DNA of 64,000 nucleotides from JBBRNH01 sp038230415 (GCA_038230415.1 JBBRNH010000020.1:6865-70864), one strand, 5' to 3'; shown: positions 7,867-17,560, counted from the first letter of the stretch. Translations and numbers: made by a program. The notes: generated from the letters alone by a model not told the origin.

Positions 7867-10461
7867 TTATCTGATTTGCTGCCCGATGGTGAAGTGGAAC
7901 TGCCCGACTCCGGCCTTCTGAATGCCCGGCAGGTTATCAAAGCCCCAGGCGTAGTCAATACCAATCAGGCCGAAGGCAGGCATGAAAATTCGCGCCCCAA
8001 CCCCCGCCGACCGCTTAATGTCGAACGGATTGTATTGTTTGTAGCTGCCCCAGTTATTACCGCCTTCCAGAAACGTGAGCGCGAAAATCGTGGCCGACGG
8101 GTTCAGCGAGATCGGGTAGCGCAGTTCCATCACGAACTTATTATAGACCACGCCCCCCTGTTGGCTCTGCGCCTGCGTTGCCACCACGTTGTTGTCTGCC
8201 GTGTAAACCCGGCGGTCGGGATAACCGCGCAGGCCCACAATATCCTGTGCCAGGGCAAACACGCCCTGACCGGCCAGACCGGCACCGCCCAGCACGAACC
8301 GCTCAAACGGGCCAATGGGCGTGCGCGAGTTGTAGTTACCGAGGAAACCCATGTGGGCGCGTGCGCTGAGGACCAGCTTACCCGTTACGGTCTGGAACCA
8401 GCTTGCATCAAACATCCATTTGTGGTACTCAACCAACTTGTATTTGTTAGTGATGTCGGGCTTGTAATCTTTCGACCGGAACAGCGAATACGGCGGGGTA
8501 AAGGCCCCACTCAACGTGAACGACGAGCCGTTACGCGGAAACTGCGGGTTGTCAATGCTGTTGCGCGAGATGGTCGTGTTAAACGTAAAGTTGTTCGAGA
8601 TACCGTCTTTGTAGTTGTCAGACGTGTAGAACAAATTCAGGTTGTTCAACTGGTAGCGTTGGTACGACAGCGAGTGACTAAGCGAGAAAAAGTCATCCGG
8701 CTTTTTCAACTGCCGCCCCAGTCCGACCGTAATGGCTAAGTTATCATACGACCCGATGGGCGTGGCTTTGGCCGTTGACCGGCTGTATAAATCGGCGTAG
8801 TTGTATGACCGATATACGGTGTAACTGCTACTGATCGAAAACGCATTGGGCTTGCGGCCACCGAGCCAGGGTTCAACAAACGACAGCGAATACGTCTGAA
8901 ACTGCCGTCCGTTGGCCTGAAAACGCAGCGAAATCCGTTGCCCATCGCCCGATGGCAGGGGCCGCCAGGCAGTAAAATTGTTGATGTTCCGGGCCGAGAA
9001 GTTGTTGAACGTCAGGCCAAGCGTACCGACAAAGCCGATGTAGCCGCCCCAGCCGCCCGACAATTCGATCTGGTCAGATGGTTTTTCCTGGACGGTATAT
9101 TCAATGTCCACCGTGCCATCGGGCTGTGGCACGGGGTTGATGCCGATCTTTTCGGGGTCAAAATAACCGAGCGTCGCCAATTCGCGTTGGGTGCGGATGA
9201 GGGCCGTTTTCGAGAATTTCTGGCCGGGTAACGTCCTGATGGTTCGCAGCACCACGTGGTCGCTGGTTTTGGTGTTGCCGTTCAGGATAATGCGGTTGAT
9301 GGTGGCCTGTTTGCCCTCAAAAATGCGGATGCCAATGTCAATCGAGTCGCCGTCCACCGATTTTTCGACGGGCGTGGCACTGAAATACAGATAGCCGTCG
9401 TCCATATAGAGCGAACTCAAATCCTGACCGGGGGTACCGTTGATTTTCTTGTCAACATCTTCCGGGTCATACACATCGCCTTTCCGCACGCCCAGCACCT
9501 CCCGCAGCCGGGTCGCCGTGTTCAGGTAATTGCCTTCAAAACTCACATTACGGATGTAGAACTTGCGGCCCTCGCTGATTTGTAGCTTCACGGCAACGGT
9601 TTTGCCGTTGTTTTTTACCGAATCCTGCTCAATGGCGGCATCGCGGTAGCCGAGTTTGTTGTAGTAGCCAACCAATTTCTGCTTGTCTTCGGCATATTTC
9701 TTTGGCACAAACTTCGAGGGTGTAAACAACCGGCCAAAGCGCATCTGTTTGGTGTTTTTCATCTTGGCGCGGAGTTTCATCTCGTCAACATCCTGCCGCC
9801 CGGCAAACTCGATGTCGCTGATTTTAACCTTGCTGCCTTTGTCAATCAGCACCTTCATGGTGGCGTTGTTACGGTTGCTGTCGGGTACGGTCGTGATTTT
9901 AACTTTGGTGTTCAGGTAGCCCTTTTCGATAAAATATTTCTTAACGGCCAACTGCGTGTTTTTGGTCACGGTGTTGGTCACGATTTTGCCAATGTTGAGC
10001 TTAATTTTTTCTTTGAGTGCGTCCTGCTCGCCTTTTTTCACGCCGAGGAAATTAACCCGGTAAAGCCGGGGCCGCTCCTGCACCTTCACCAAGAGCGTCA
10101 CCTTATCCTCGGCCACATCGGTCGCAATAAGTTCAACGTCATCGAGCAGGCCCGAATCCATGAGTTTACGAATCGAGGAGCCGATGCCTTCGCCGGGGAT
10201 TCTGATTTTGTCGCCCACGCGCAGGCCCGTCAGTGAAACGAGTGAGTTGGGGTCTAAGAACTTGGTTCCCGTCACGCTCAACCCGGCAATGGTATATTCT
10301 TTGGGCTGGGCGTAGTTCATGATGTCGTTTGGCGAGGTGGTGGCGGGTGTTTTGGTGCCGCCACTGCCAAACCCAACCCGAAGCTGCGCCCAGGCCCGGC
10401 CCGGCATCAACGCCAGCCCGAAGAGGGCAAGCAGAATCGTTTTTTGAAGAAGTTTTTTCAT
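7867..10461 (-). CDS. bamA: Outer membrane protein assembly factor BamA (Omp85)
   Basis: 864 residues from the ATG at 10461; the frame extends 20 codons upstream into a repeat-rich spacer, but MKKLLQKTILLALFGLALMPGRAWAQ is a clean signal peptide. Residues of about 55-480 hold five POTRA domains (recurrent patterns such as ISDIEFAGRQDVDEMKLRAKM, IRNVSFEGNYLNTATRLREVLG and INRIILNGNTKTSDHVVLRTI). The rest is the 16-stranded barrel, with FNNFSARN, the VRGYP-like loop here LRGYPDR, and a C-terminal beta strand ending in IGQQIR. BamA folds beta-barrel proteins into the outer membrane. It is flanked by uppS upstream and two skp genes downstream. Confidence 0.95.
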   Translation of the reverse strand: MKKLLQKTILLALFGLALMPGRAWAQLRVGFGSGGTKTPATTSPNDIMNYAQPKEYTIAGLSVTGTKFLDPNSLVSLTGLRVGDKIRIPGEGIGSSIRKLMDSGLLDDVELIATDVAEDKVTLLVKVQERPRLYRVNFLGVKKGEQDALKEKIKLNIGKIVTNTVTKNTQLAVKKYFIEKGYLNTKVKITTVPDSNRNNATMKVLIDKGSKVKISDIEFAGRQDVDEMKLRAKMKNTKQMRFGRLFTPSKFVPKKYAEDKQKLVGYYNKLGYRDAAIEQDSVKNNGKTVAVKLQISEGRKFYIRNVSFEGNYLNTATRLREVLGVRKGDVYDPEDVDKKINGTPGQDLSSLYMDDGYLYFSATPVEKSVDGDSIDIGIRIFEGKQATINRIILNGNTKTSDHVVLRTIRTLPGQKFSKTALIRTQRELATLGYFDPEKIGINPVPQPDGTVDIEYTVQEKPSDQIELSGGWGGYIGFVGTLGLTFNNFSARNINNFTAWRPLPSGDGQRISLRFQANGRQFQTYSLSFVEPWLGGRKPNAFSISSSYTVYRSYNYADLYSRSTAKATPIGSYDNLAITVGLGRQLKKPDDFFSLSHSLSYQRYQLNNLNLFYTSDNYKDGISNNFTFNTTISRNSIDNPQFPRNGSSFTLSGAFTPPYSLFRSKDYKPDITNKYKLVEYHKWMFDASWFQTVTGKLVLSARAHMGFLGNYNSRTPIGPFERFVLGGAGLAGQGVFALAQDIVGLRGYPDRRVYTADNNVVATQAQSQQGGVVYNKFVMELRYPISLNPSATIFALTFLEGGNNWGSYKQYNPFDIKRSAGVGARIFMPAFGLIGIDYAWGFDNLPGIQKAGVGQFHFTIGQQIR

Positions 10462-10483
10462 TGTTTTGCAGTGGTAAGTCGTC

Positions 10484-10529
10484 AGTGGCAAGTGGTTAGT
10501 TGTCCCGGAGAAACTAACCACTTGCCACT
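10484..10529. repeat. 18-bp inverted repeat of the AGTGGCAAGTGG family (between uppS and bamA)
   Basis: Arms 10484-10501 and 10512-10529 are perfect complements around a 10-base loop; the surrounding bases contain further degenerate copies (GTGGTAAGT, CCACTAATCACTAACC). Related sequence recurs at 61151-61250. It lies inside the operon, between the uppS stop and the bamA start. Confidence 0.7.
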
Positions 10530-10541
10530 AATCACTAACCT

Positions 10542-11279
10542 CTATTTTGTCACTTGTTCGCTGGTCATACCAAAGCGTCGTTCGCGCTGCTGGTAGTTCA
10601 AAATGGCTTCGTGCAGGTGTTCTTTTCTGAAATCGGGCCAGAGAACGTCGGGCATATACAGTTCAGAGTAGGCCAACTGCCAAAGCATAAAATTACTGAT
10701 TCGCATTTCGCCACTCGTCCTGATCATCAGTTCTGGGTCAGGTATATTGCTCGTTGTCAGGTATTTGCCAAACATAGTCTCGTCAATATCGGCTGCCGTC
10801 ATCCGTCCGGCCTGTACCTCAGCGGTGAGTTGTCGCACGGCTTCCAGAATTTCCCAGCGTCCGCTATAACTCAGTGCCAGTATCAGCGTCAGGCCCGTAT
10901 TCTGCTCCGTAGCGGTCATGGCTTCCTGCAATTCGCGCCGACAGTCGGCGGGCAGACTTTCGGTGTGGCCGATGGTTGCCAGCCGCACGTTGTTATCCAT
11001 GAGGGTTTTAATCTCATCTTTTATCGTGTGAACCAGCAGCGTCATCAGGGCATCTACTTCATACTGAGGCCGGTTCCAGTTTTCGGTCGAAAACGCATAG
11101 AGTGTGAGGTATCGAATCCCTAACTCGGCGCACCCTTCTGTTACCTCGCGCACGGCCTTGATGGCGTTACGATGCCCAAATATGCGGGCTGCTCCCTGCC
11201 GCTTGGCCCACCTGCCGTTCCCGTCCATGATAACGGCAATGTGTTTGGGCAGATTGCCAGAATCAATGGCTGACTTCAT
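10542..11279 (-). CDS. uppS: Isoprenyl transferase (undecaprenyl diphosphate synthase)
   Basis: 245 residues, the usual size. The signature HIAVIMDGNGRWAKRQG places the catalytic Asp at residue 19; GHRNAIKAV, LTLYAFSTENWNRP and the C-terminal PDPELMIRTSGEMRISNFMLWQLAYSEL block match cis-prenyltransferases. The enzyme extends farnesyl diphosphate to undecaprenyl diphosphate, the lipid carrier for peptidoglycan and surface glycans. It is the first gene of the uppS-bamA-skp-skp operon; a -7 element lies about 70 bases upstream. Confidence 0.96.
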   Translation of the reverse strand: MKSAIDSGNLPKHIAVIMDGNGRWAKRQGAARIFGHRNAIKAVREVTEGCAELGIRYLTLYAFSTENWNRPQYEVDALMTLLVHTIKDEIKTLMDNNVRLATIGHTESLPADCRRELQEAMTATEQNTGLTLILALSYSGRWEILEAVRQLTAEVQAGRMTAADIDETMFGKYLTTSNIPDPELMIRTSGEMRISNFMLWQLAYSELYMPDVLWPDFRKEHLHEAILNYQQRERRFGMTSEQVTK

Positions 11280-11351
11280 GCAGAACCCCGTCTTTTAGGA
11301 ATAATTAACTTTCACTGACTTATCAGACCCAATGGCAGAAAAATGAGCGGA

Positions 11352-11359
11352 CAAAATTA
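11352..11359 (-). promoter_or_regulatory. -7 element of the uppS-bamA-skp-skp operon
   Basis: On the minus strand this reads TAATTTTG, an exact TAnnTTTG match, giving a leader of about 67 bases before the uppS ATG. No good -33 box was seen. Confidence 0.45.
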
Positions 11360-11547
11360 CAGAAATCTGCTGAATTTTACGTGATTATACGGGTAGAGTG
11401 GTTCCTGATGACTCGGCTGACCAATTAGTTAAGCAGAACCCGACCTACCCGTCATTTTTTAGTCAACCGCTTCTATCGGTGCGAAAAACTGATTTATGCC
11501 GTTATTTTGCAGGAAAAGCGTTCTACTACAAAAACACGCCGGAAACC

Positions 11548-12537
11548 ATGCGTAATTCTATGACCCTGTCGGCTGGTGTGCTGGCCCTGTTTGTGCTGCT
11601 GACTACGTTGAGCGGCTGTAAAAAAAGCACTGACGACGATGCTACCAATAATCCTGCCCAGCCCAAAGCCGTGACCGATGTGGTAGCCGAAGACAAAAAC
11701 TTCACGATTCTGAACGCGGCTATTACCTACGCCAAACTTGGCGACGCGCTCAAAGGAGCCAACCTAACCGTGTTTGCCCCGACCGATGCTGCGTTTCAGG
11801 CCGCTGGTATTGCCACGCCAGCCGCCATCTCAACCCTGTCAACAACGGCGGTGGCCGGTATTCTCAACTACCACGTTTTCAACGGAAAAACTGAAGTGGC
11901 GGCTTTCCCGGCAGGAATCAACACGCCCATTCAGTCGAAGGGCGGGGCGGTGGCCTACGTCACCAAAACCGCAAGTGGCACGGCTGCGGCCCTTTCGATC
12001 AATGGTGCGGTGGTGACAAAAGCCGACCAACAGGCCGCCAACGGCGTGATTCACGTGATTGATAAGGTACTGATGCCGCCAACGGGAAACGTACTGTCTG
12101 TTGCCCAGGCTGACCCCGGTAGTTTTTCGTTGCTGGTGCTGGCCGTGAGCCGGGCCGCCACCGTGAACCCCACTCTGGCGGCAGCGTTGAGCAGCACGGC
12201 CAATGTAGCCGCCCTGACCCTATTTGCACCCACTAATACGGCTTTTGCTGCGGCTGGCTTTGCCACGCCGACCAGCATCACAACGGCATCGCCGGCTACG
12301 CTCTCCAACATTCTGGCGTATCATGCCGTGTCGGGTTTGCTATTTTCAACGCAGTTGGTGCCAGGAACGCAGACAACGCTCAATACATCATCGAACAATA
12401 AAATTACGATTGGCACCTCGGCAGCGGGCATCACCGTGAGAGGCAACCAAAACGCCACACCCGCCACCATCCGGCGGGCTGATGTGCTGACCACTAATGG
12501 CCTTATTCACGTGATTGACCAGGTGCTGCGCCCTTAA
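11548..12537 (+). CDS. Fasciclin (FAS1) repeat lipoprotein
   Basis: 329 residues from the ATG at 11548. The frame extends 50 codons upstream without family-like sequence, while MRNSMTLSAGVLALFVLLTTLSGC is a lipoprotein signal with the lipidated Cys at about residue 24. Two FAS1 domains follow (about 45-170 and 180-329), each with the hallmark LTVFAPTDAAF / LTLFAPTNTAF and ending in NGVIHVIDKVLMP / NGLIHVIDQVLRP. FAS1 domains mediate adhesion to proteins or polysaccharides; here the protein would be anchored in the outer membrane. It stands alone, followed by a small inverted repeat and the FKBP lipoprotein gene. Confidence 0.92.
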   Translation: MRNSMTLSAGVLALFVLLTTLSGCKKSTDDDATNNPAQPKAVTDVVAEDKNFTILNAAITYAKLGDALKGANLTVFAPTDAAFQAAGIATPAAISTLSTTAVAGILNYHVFNGKTEVAAFPAGINTPIQSKGGAVAYVTKTASGTAAALSINGAVVTKADQQAANGVIHVIDKVLMPPTGNVLSVAQADPGSFSLLVLAVSRAATVNPTLAAALSSTANVAALTLFAPTNTAFAAAGFATPTSITTASPATLSNILAYHAVSGLLFSTQLVPGTQTTLNTSSNNKITIGTSAAGITVRGNQNATPATIRRADVLTTNGLIHVIDQVLRP

Positions 12538-12541
12538 GAAT

Positions 12542-12586
12542 CTGTTTGAGTTAATCGCTTTGGCCGCAAATCGCTAACTCAAACAG
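12542..12586. terminator. Inverted repeat after the fasciclin gene
   Basis: Twelve-base arms CTGTTTGAGTTA (12542-12553) and complement (12575-12586) around a 21-base loop, 4 bases after the stop codon. No T-run follows, so termination is uncertain. Confidence 0.45.
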
Positions 12587-12696
12587 CTTCTAATGCAACG
12601 GTCAGGTAGCAAACCGGCGTAAACAGTAAAGAAAAAAACGGGGTCTTCCAACCATCCGGCACCAAAGCGAGTCCTGATAGCGTTGCGTACACCTGT

Positions 12697-12704
12697 TATA
12701 TTTG
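12697..12704 (+). promoter_or_regulatory. -7 element close to the FKBP lipoprotein start
   Basis: TATATTTG is an exact match to TAnnTTTG and ends 7 bases before the ATG at 12712, so the mRNA leader would be very short or absent. Confidence 0.5.
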
Positions 12705-12711
12705 TGGCATT

Positions 12712-13581
12712 ATGAGAAAAGAAATTATCAAATTCAGTGCGTGTGCATTTCTGTTGGCCGGGCTGTTGGGCTGTAGTAAAGTCGACAGTGTTGATTCGAC
12801 GCAGGAAGCCTACAAGAAAAACGACGCTGACCTGGCAACCTTCGTGAGTCAGAGTTTGCCAGCGGCCAAGAAAACCAGTACGGGGCTTTATTACGTGATC
12901 ACAACGGCAAATCCGGCGGGCCGCGCCCCGGTGGCAAAGGATGTTGTGTCGTTCAACTACGTGCTGTCAACGCCAGCCGGGGTTATTCTCGACACCCTCT
13001 ATAAATCCCCCAAAGCCCCGTCTTACGGCGGTATTGGTGTGGGTGGGCTGCTTGCGGGTCTTAACGAAGGACTGGCACTGATGCGCGAAGGCGAAAAAGC
13101 CACGTTGTTGATGCCGTCTTACTTAGCCTTTGGCAGCGACAGTTACACGCAGTTACCGGCGTACTCAAACGTGCGCTTCGATGTGCAGTTAGTCCGCACC
13201 CGAACCGAAGACGAACTGATTGCCGAATACATCACGGCTAAAAAACTGACCGTTACCGAAACTACTGCCACCGGGTTGCGGTTTATCAAAACCAAAGACA
13301 ACCCAACCGGAGCCTTGCCCACAACCGGCCAAACTGCCGGACTGAACTATTCTGGAAAACTGCTTTGGAACGATCTTCCGTTCGATAAGGGGGTGTTCAG
13401 CTTAGTTCTGGGTACAACGTCGGTTATCAAAGGCTTTGAAGAGGCCGTCAGAAAGCTACGCGAGGGTGAAAAAGCCACCGTTATCATGCCTTCATCGCTG
13501 GGTTATGGCGTTGCCGGCACGAGTGGCATACCGTCGTCGTCTCCGTTAGTGTTTGACATTGAGGTTGTATCGGTGAAATAG
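12712..13581 (+). CDS. Lipoprotein with two FKBP-type peptidyl-prolyl isomerase domains
   Basis: 289 residues. MRKEIIKFSACAFLLAGLLGC is a lipoprotein signal with Cys at 21. Two FKBP folds follow: about 65-175 (VSFNYVLSTPAGVILDT, LNEGLALMREGEKATLLMPSYLAFG) and about 195-289 (GLNYSGKLLWNDLPFDKG, IKGFEEAVRKLREGEKATVIMPSSLGYG). The second keeps the usual FKBP end SSPLVFDIEVVSVK. Such proteins catalyse cis-trans isomerisation of proline bonds in periplasmic or outer-membrane proteins. The tandem arrangement on one lipoprotein is familiar in Bacteroidota. A 24-bp perfect palindrome follows and separates it from the convergent protease gene. Confidence 0.92.
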   Translation: MRKEIIKFSACAFLLAGLLGCSKVDSVDSTQEAYKKNDADLATFVSQSLPAAKKTSTGLYYVITTANPAGRAPVAKDVVSFNYVLSTPAGVILDTLYKSPKAPSYGGIGVGGLLAGLNEGLALMREGEKATLLMPSYLAFGSDSYTQLPAYSNVRFDVQLVRTRTEDELIAEYITAKKLTVTETTATGLRFIKTKDNPTGALPTTGQTAGLNYSGKLLWNDLPFDKGVFSLVLGTTSVIKGFEEAVRKLREGEKATVIMPSSLGYGVAGTSGIPSSSPLVFDIEVVSVK

Positions 13582-13598
13582 CTAATCACCCTTTTTCA

Positions 13599-13646
13599 TA
13601 AACAAAAGCGAGCGATAGACACGTGTCTATCGCTCGCTTTTGTTTA
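13599..13646. terminator. Perfect 48-bp palindrome between convergent genes
   Basis: Arms 13599-13622 and 13623-13646 are perfect complements with no spacer. AAACAAAAGCG at one end and CGCTTTTGTTT at the other give a U-run for transcripts on both strands. It sits between the FKBP gene (+) and the protease gene (-), a bidirectional terminator. Confidence 0.75.
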
Positions 13647-13663
13647 CAGAGACTTGCGCCTTC

Positions 13664-16600
13664 CTACTCTTTTATCACTTTCAGGGTTTGGCTGTGGGTG
13701 TCGCTCGTGGTTCTGAGCAGCAACAGCCCCGCCGGTTGCCCGGCCACGTTAAATACCTCATGGTGGCGGGCCGTAACCGGCTGAATCTGGCGGGTGGTGA
13801 TTGTCCGGCCCGTTATTGTCAGCAAGTCAATCGTCAGTGCCTGTCCCGGTGCGCCTTCAATCAGCAGCGACACCTCGCTGCTTGTTGGGTTGCCCAACAG
13901 CGACACCTGCCAGGGTGCATCGGCTTCGACTCCCTGCCGGGCAGTACGACTGGCGCAGGCAGTGCGGAAGTTCCAGACGAAATAGGTTGAGCGGCTGGCC
14001 TGATCTTGCACCGTCAGCGTATTCACGTTGGTATCGAACCCGGCAAAGGTGTAACTCTGGCCCAACTGCCCGCTGCCCGTTACGCCCACGATCAACAGCG
14101 GAGCCACCGCCGGAGTGAACACCCCGCCCGGATAGCCCACCACAAAACTCACGCTGCTCAGGCCCGCGCTGGTGGTGTTGCAGGTAAAACTGGTGATGGT
14201 CAGGCTATTCGGGGTGATTGGCGGCTGGGGTGTGGTTGAACAAGCCTGGCGGAAATTCCAGACAAAATAGGTTGAGCGGCTGGCCTGATCCTGTACATTC
14301 AGTGTACTCACGTTGGCATCGAACCCGGCAAAGGTGTAGCTCTGGCCCAACTGCCCGTTGCCCGTTACGCCCACAATTAACAACGGAGCCACTGCCGGAA
14401 TAAACGTGCCGTTGGTGTAGCCTACCACAAAACTCACGCTGCTTAGGCCCGCGTTGGTGGTGTTGCAACTGAAATTAGTGATAGTTAGGCTACCGGCTGG
14501 TGCCACTGTCGGCGGTGCGTCTTTGATTGTCAGCGTTGTTGTGGTCTCGTTTGGATCGAGGTCATAGCCAGCTTCATCAACCAAGGTGATAATCACCGTT
14601 TCGTCGCCTTCCACGATATCGTCGTCTATGGGGTCCATCTCTTCGATGTACTCCGTCTGGCCCGGCAAAAATGTAACGGATGTGGGCAGCGACAGAAAAT
14701 CAACCCCGTTGGTGGCCGTGCCGCCAATCTGGTAATTCACAACCAGCGTACCGGCCCCGCTGCTGCGGACAAACCGAATAAAACCGGGGTCGTCATTGGC
14801 GGTGCTGGGTGTTACACTCAGGGTGCCGCTTAGTTTGGCCTGAAGTCCGTCAATGCTCTGGGTTGCATTGGGCCGTCCTTCGGCTGCGTTGGGATCGGTG
14901 CTGTTTACTTGCACAATCGGTACTGCACCCGGAGTCGTTACGGTTACAGAAATTGTGGCCGTTGTGGTCTGGTTGACGGGTTGCGAACTGTCAACGACCA
15001 CAACCGATAAGCTCTGTACACCCGCGTTTACATCCGTAAATGTTATATAGTTTGCGAACCGTCCTGAATTGCCAGCCAGGGATCGGTTTGCGCTGTAATC
15101 GTACCGATACGGTGGTCTCCCACCCGATACCGTTGTGGTAACGCTGATGGTGCCTGTGGTGACCGGAAACGTGGTGGCCGTGGTGGTCGTGCTGACTAAG
15201 AGCGGCACTAACGGAATGCCGTTCAGGGTGAGCGTAAACGCTGCGGTAGCCGTGGCGTTGCCGGGGTCAGTGGCGACAACCGTTACCGAAAAAACGCCCA
15301 CCGAGCCGGGTGTGCCGCTAATGACGCGGGTGGTTGGGTTGAGTGTCAGCGATGTCGGCAAACCAAGTGCGGTATAGGTAAGTGGCTGGTTTTCAGGATC
15401 GGTGAATGCGGGTAAGGTCGCCATAAACGGCGCGTCGAGAGTGCCGGTCTGGTCAGGGATTGCTACGGCTACCGGCGGCTGATTGGCCGGGTTGATGATG
15501 GTAAAGTTCGCGTTCGAGATGTCGAAAAAGATATTACCAACCGCCATCACCTTGATTCGGGCCTGATTGGCACTGACGAGGGGCAGCGTAACGGGTTCGG
15601 TGCCATCGTTGGGGGTGTTTGCCAGCAGCGTCGTCGGGAAGGTCAGCCCACCGTCGGTCGAGAGCAGGATATTGACAAGGGCGCAACTGACGGGTGCCTG
15701 ATTCGTATTGTTCACGCTCCAGGTAATGGTTTGCATGGAGTTGCCCTGATACACGCCCGACAGGTTGGTGGTTTCTAAAAATGGCCCCGAATTACCGTCA
15801 ACCGTCACCGTTGCTTCGCGGTACGTCAGCCCGCCCGCATTGTCGCGCACGGTCAGCCGGTGGGTGGTGGCAATGCCGACCGAGGGCAGTTTGTCGCCCC
15901 GCGCCGTGTTGGTGCCGTCCACGATAGCCGAGAGCCGGGGAAACGTCCGGGTGCCGGTCGAAACAGGGACATAACTCCGAAAAAAAGGTGGCTGTGCCGT
16001 GTCGAGCAGCGTTGAATTACCCACCACCGTTTTACTATCTGGTGTTGGCACTATTAAGCCGATGTTGGTGCCTTCCCACTGATAACTCAGCACGTCGCCC
16101 GCATTGGCATCGGTGGCCGCGCCAGCCAGTTCGAATGGTGTTGACTTTGGTACGGTGGTATTAGCCGGAAACGTCCCGATTACCGGAACGGCATTGTTGA
16201 GGGCAGTGCTGGTGAAACACGTCAGGGTATTGATGAAGGTAGCCGCCTGCTGGTAGTTGACGGTATGAAAATTCAGGAATGGCTGATAGCCCGGTTCGTA
16301 ATCATCGCCAGATTGTCCGCCACACGTAAAGCCATAACTCATGATGGTGGCCCCGGAACCGGGTTCGACCGATGTGGTGGGCGCACGGGTGGTGCAGACC
16401 GAAATACTGCTGTTGAAGGAGTGGCTCATATCGAACTGATGGCCTACCTCGTGACTAATGAGCTGATCGTCGAAAACGGGCGCGTAAGGAACAAAATTGG
16501 GTTCAGTGGGGCCGTAGTTTGTGTTCCCAACGTTCGACACACCCCGCGCTTTGCCGCCATCTACACAAACGGACCCTTTCTGAGCAATGCCGCCCCCGGA

Positions 16601-17560
16601 GCTGCCCGCATAACCAAACACGTGACCAATGTCGTAGTTAGCACTTCCAACCACGTTCGCCTGATCCAGATTGGCCTGGTTTTCGTCCAGCATGGCACTG
16701 GTGCTGGAGTTGGTGTAGGGGTCGGTGAGGGCATTTGGATAGACGAGATTGTCGCCCGTTACGAGTACAAACGCCACGCTCAGTTCGGTGCGATAGACGG
16801 CGTTCATCCGGTTCACATAGCCCACCAGAGAGTTAAACGCGGCTGATACCGTACCACCCCGTTTCTGGGTAAATTCGCCGGTGGCGGCCACCGCCAGCCG
16901 AAACGTGCGGAGGGTGGCACCGGTGTTGTTCAGGGCCGAACCGAGCCGCCCCTGCTTGTCCGTTTTTTCGGGTATGACCCCGGCACCCTCGTCGCTGATG
17001 CCGCATTTATTGAGGGTGCCGAAGGGCTGCGGCTCATCGTTTTTTTTAACATTCCGGGCAAAATATGTCAGGTACGTCCGGTCGGCGGGATCGTTGGCTA
17101 CGGCTTTGGTGTAATAAACGGCATCACCCTCCACGCCCAGAATGATGGCATCGAAACCGCTGCCGGTAAAACTAAGCCGGATGGTGTAGGCCGGGTGGGT
17201 CAGTCCGCGCCCCGTGTAGGTTTTGATGTCGGGGTGCTGGGCGGCAATGGCGGGGGCCAGAATCGGTGATTCGAGCATGGCAAAGGGTTCAACCGTGCCG
17301 TTGGGCAGTGGAATCTCCAGCCGCAGGGCTTTGCTGTTGGGCGTAAACTCAAGCGGAGCTTTAGCTAAGTAGCTCCGCATCTCGGCATCGCGCAGCCGGT
17401 AGGTCAAGAACTTCTGGATGTTGTCGGCTGCGGGAGCCGCTGTCCGGGCCTGCGCCGGAGAAGCCGGTTCAAAAAAACCGCTCTGCGCGTTGGCAAACAG
17501 CGTCGTAACTGCCAGGCCGATTGTCAGCAAGGCTCCTGGTAATAAAAGTCTGGTCTTCAT
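13664..17560 (-). CDS. Secreted reprolysin-like zinc metalloprotease with Calx-beta and tandem C-terminal modules, T9SS cargo
   Basis: 1298 residues with a signal peptide (to about residue 26). The zinc motif HEVGHQFDMSH spans residues 370-380 (HExxHxxxxxH), followed by a Met-turn-like TIMSYGF, as in M12B/reprolysin-like bacterial proteases. Downstream are Ig/He_PIG domains (DANAGDVLSYQW; TGTLDAPFMATLPAFTDPEN), a Calx-beta-like segment (VTFLPGQTEYIEEMDPIDDD) and two near-identical 95-residue units encoded at 13971-14495. The last 80 residues (SLLGNPTSSEVSLLIEGAPG ... TLKVIKE) are a type A T9SS sorting domain with GNP in place of the usual YPNP. Expected role: degradation of proteins outside the cell. 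A -7 element lies at 17645. Confidence 0.88.
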   Translation of the reverse strand: MKTRLLLPGALLTIGLAVTTLFANAQSGFFEPASPAQARTAAPAADNIQKFLTYRLRDAEMRSYLAKAPLEFTPNSKALRLEIPLPNGTVEPFAMLESPILAPAIAAQHPDIKTYTGRGLTHPAYTIRLSFTGSGFDAIILGVEGDAVYYTKAVANDPADRTYLTYFARNVKKNDEPQPFGTLNKCGISDEGAGVIPEKTDKQGRLGSALNNTGATLRTFRLAVAATGEFTQKRGGTVSAAFNSLVGYVNRMNAVYRTELSVAFVLVTGDNLVYPNALTDPYTNSSTSAMLDENQANLDQANVVGSANYDIGHVFGYAGSSGGGIAQKGSVCVDGGKARGVSNVGNTNYGPTEPNFVPYAPVFDDQLISHEVGHQFDMSHSFNSSISVCTTRAPTTSVEPGSGATIMSYGFTCGGQSGDDYEPGYQPFLNFHTVNYQQAATFINTLTCFTSTALNNAVPVIGTFPANTTVPKSTPFELAGAATDANAGDVLSYQWEGTNIGLIVPTPDSKTVVGNSTLLDTAQPPFFRSYVPVSTGTRTFPRLSAIVDGTNTARGDKLPSVGIATTHRLTVRDNAGGLTYREATVTVDGNSGPFLETTNLSGVYQGNSMQTITWSVNNTNQAPVSCALVNILLSTDGGLTFPTTLLANTPNDGTEPVTLPLVSANQARIKVMAVGNIFFDISNANFTIINPANQPPVAVAIPDQTGTLDAPFMATLPAFTDPENQPLTYTALGLPTSLTLNPTTRVISGTPGSVGVFSVTVVATDPGNATATAAFTLTLNGIPLVPLLVSTTTTATTFPVTTGTISVTTTVSGGRPPYRYDYSANRSLAGNSGRFANYITFTDVNAGVQSLSVVVVDSSQPVNQTTTATISVTVTTPGAVPIVQVNSTDPNAAEGRPNATQSIDGLQAKLSGTLSVTPSTANDDPGFIRFVRSSGAGTLVVNYQIGGTATNGVDFLSLPTSVTFLPGQTEYIEEMDPIDDDIVEGDETVIITLVDEAGYDLDPNETTTTLTIKDAPPTVAPAGSLTITNFSCNTTNAGLSSVSFVVGYTNGTFIPAVAPLLIVGVTGNGQLGQSYTFAGFDANVSTLNVQDQASRSTYFVWNFRQACSTTPQPPITPNSLTITSFTCNTTSAGLSSVSFVVGYPGGVFTPAVAPLLIVGVTGSGQLGQSYTFAGFDTNVNTLTVQDQASRSTYFVWNFRTACASRTARQGVEADAPWQVSLLGNPTSSEVSLLIEGAPGQALTIDLLTITGRTITTRQIQPVTARHHEVFNVAGQPAGLLLLRTTSDTHSQTLKVIKE
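13971..14495. repeat. Tandem in-frame duplication of 285 bp inside the protease gene
   Basis: Two copies (13971-14210 and 14256-14495) are offset by exactly 285 bases and are highly similar at base level. Each encodes a unit starting SLTIT and ending STYFVWNF, with one copy reading TTNAGLSSVSFVVGY and the other TTSAGLSSVSFVVGY. The similarity points to recent duplication or gene conversion. Confidence 0.9.

Noticed and set aside
7855..8739. Long plus-strand open frame (294 codons) over bamA
   Set aside because: It is antisense to the barrel-coding half of bamA, has no recognisable domain or signal peptide, and arises from codon bias on the other strand.
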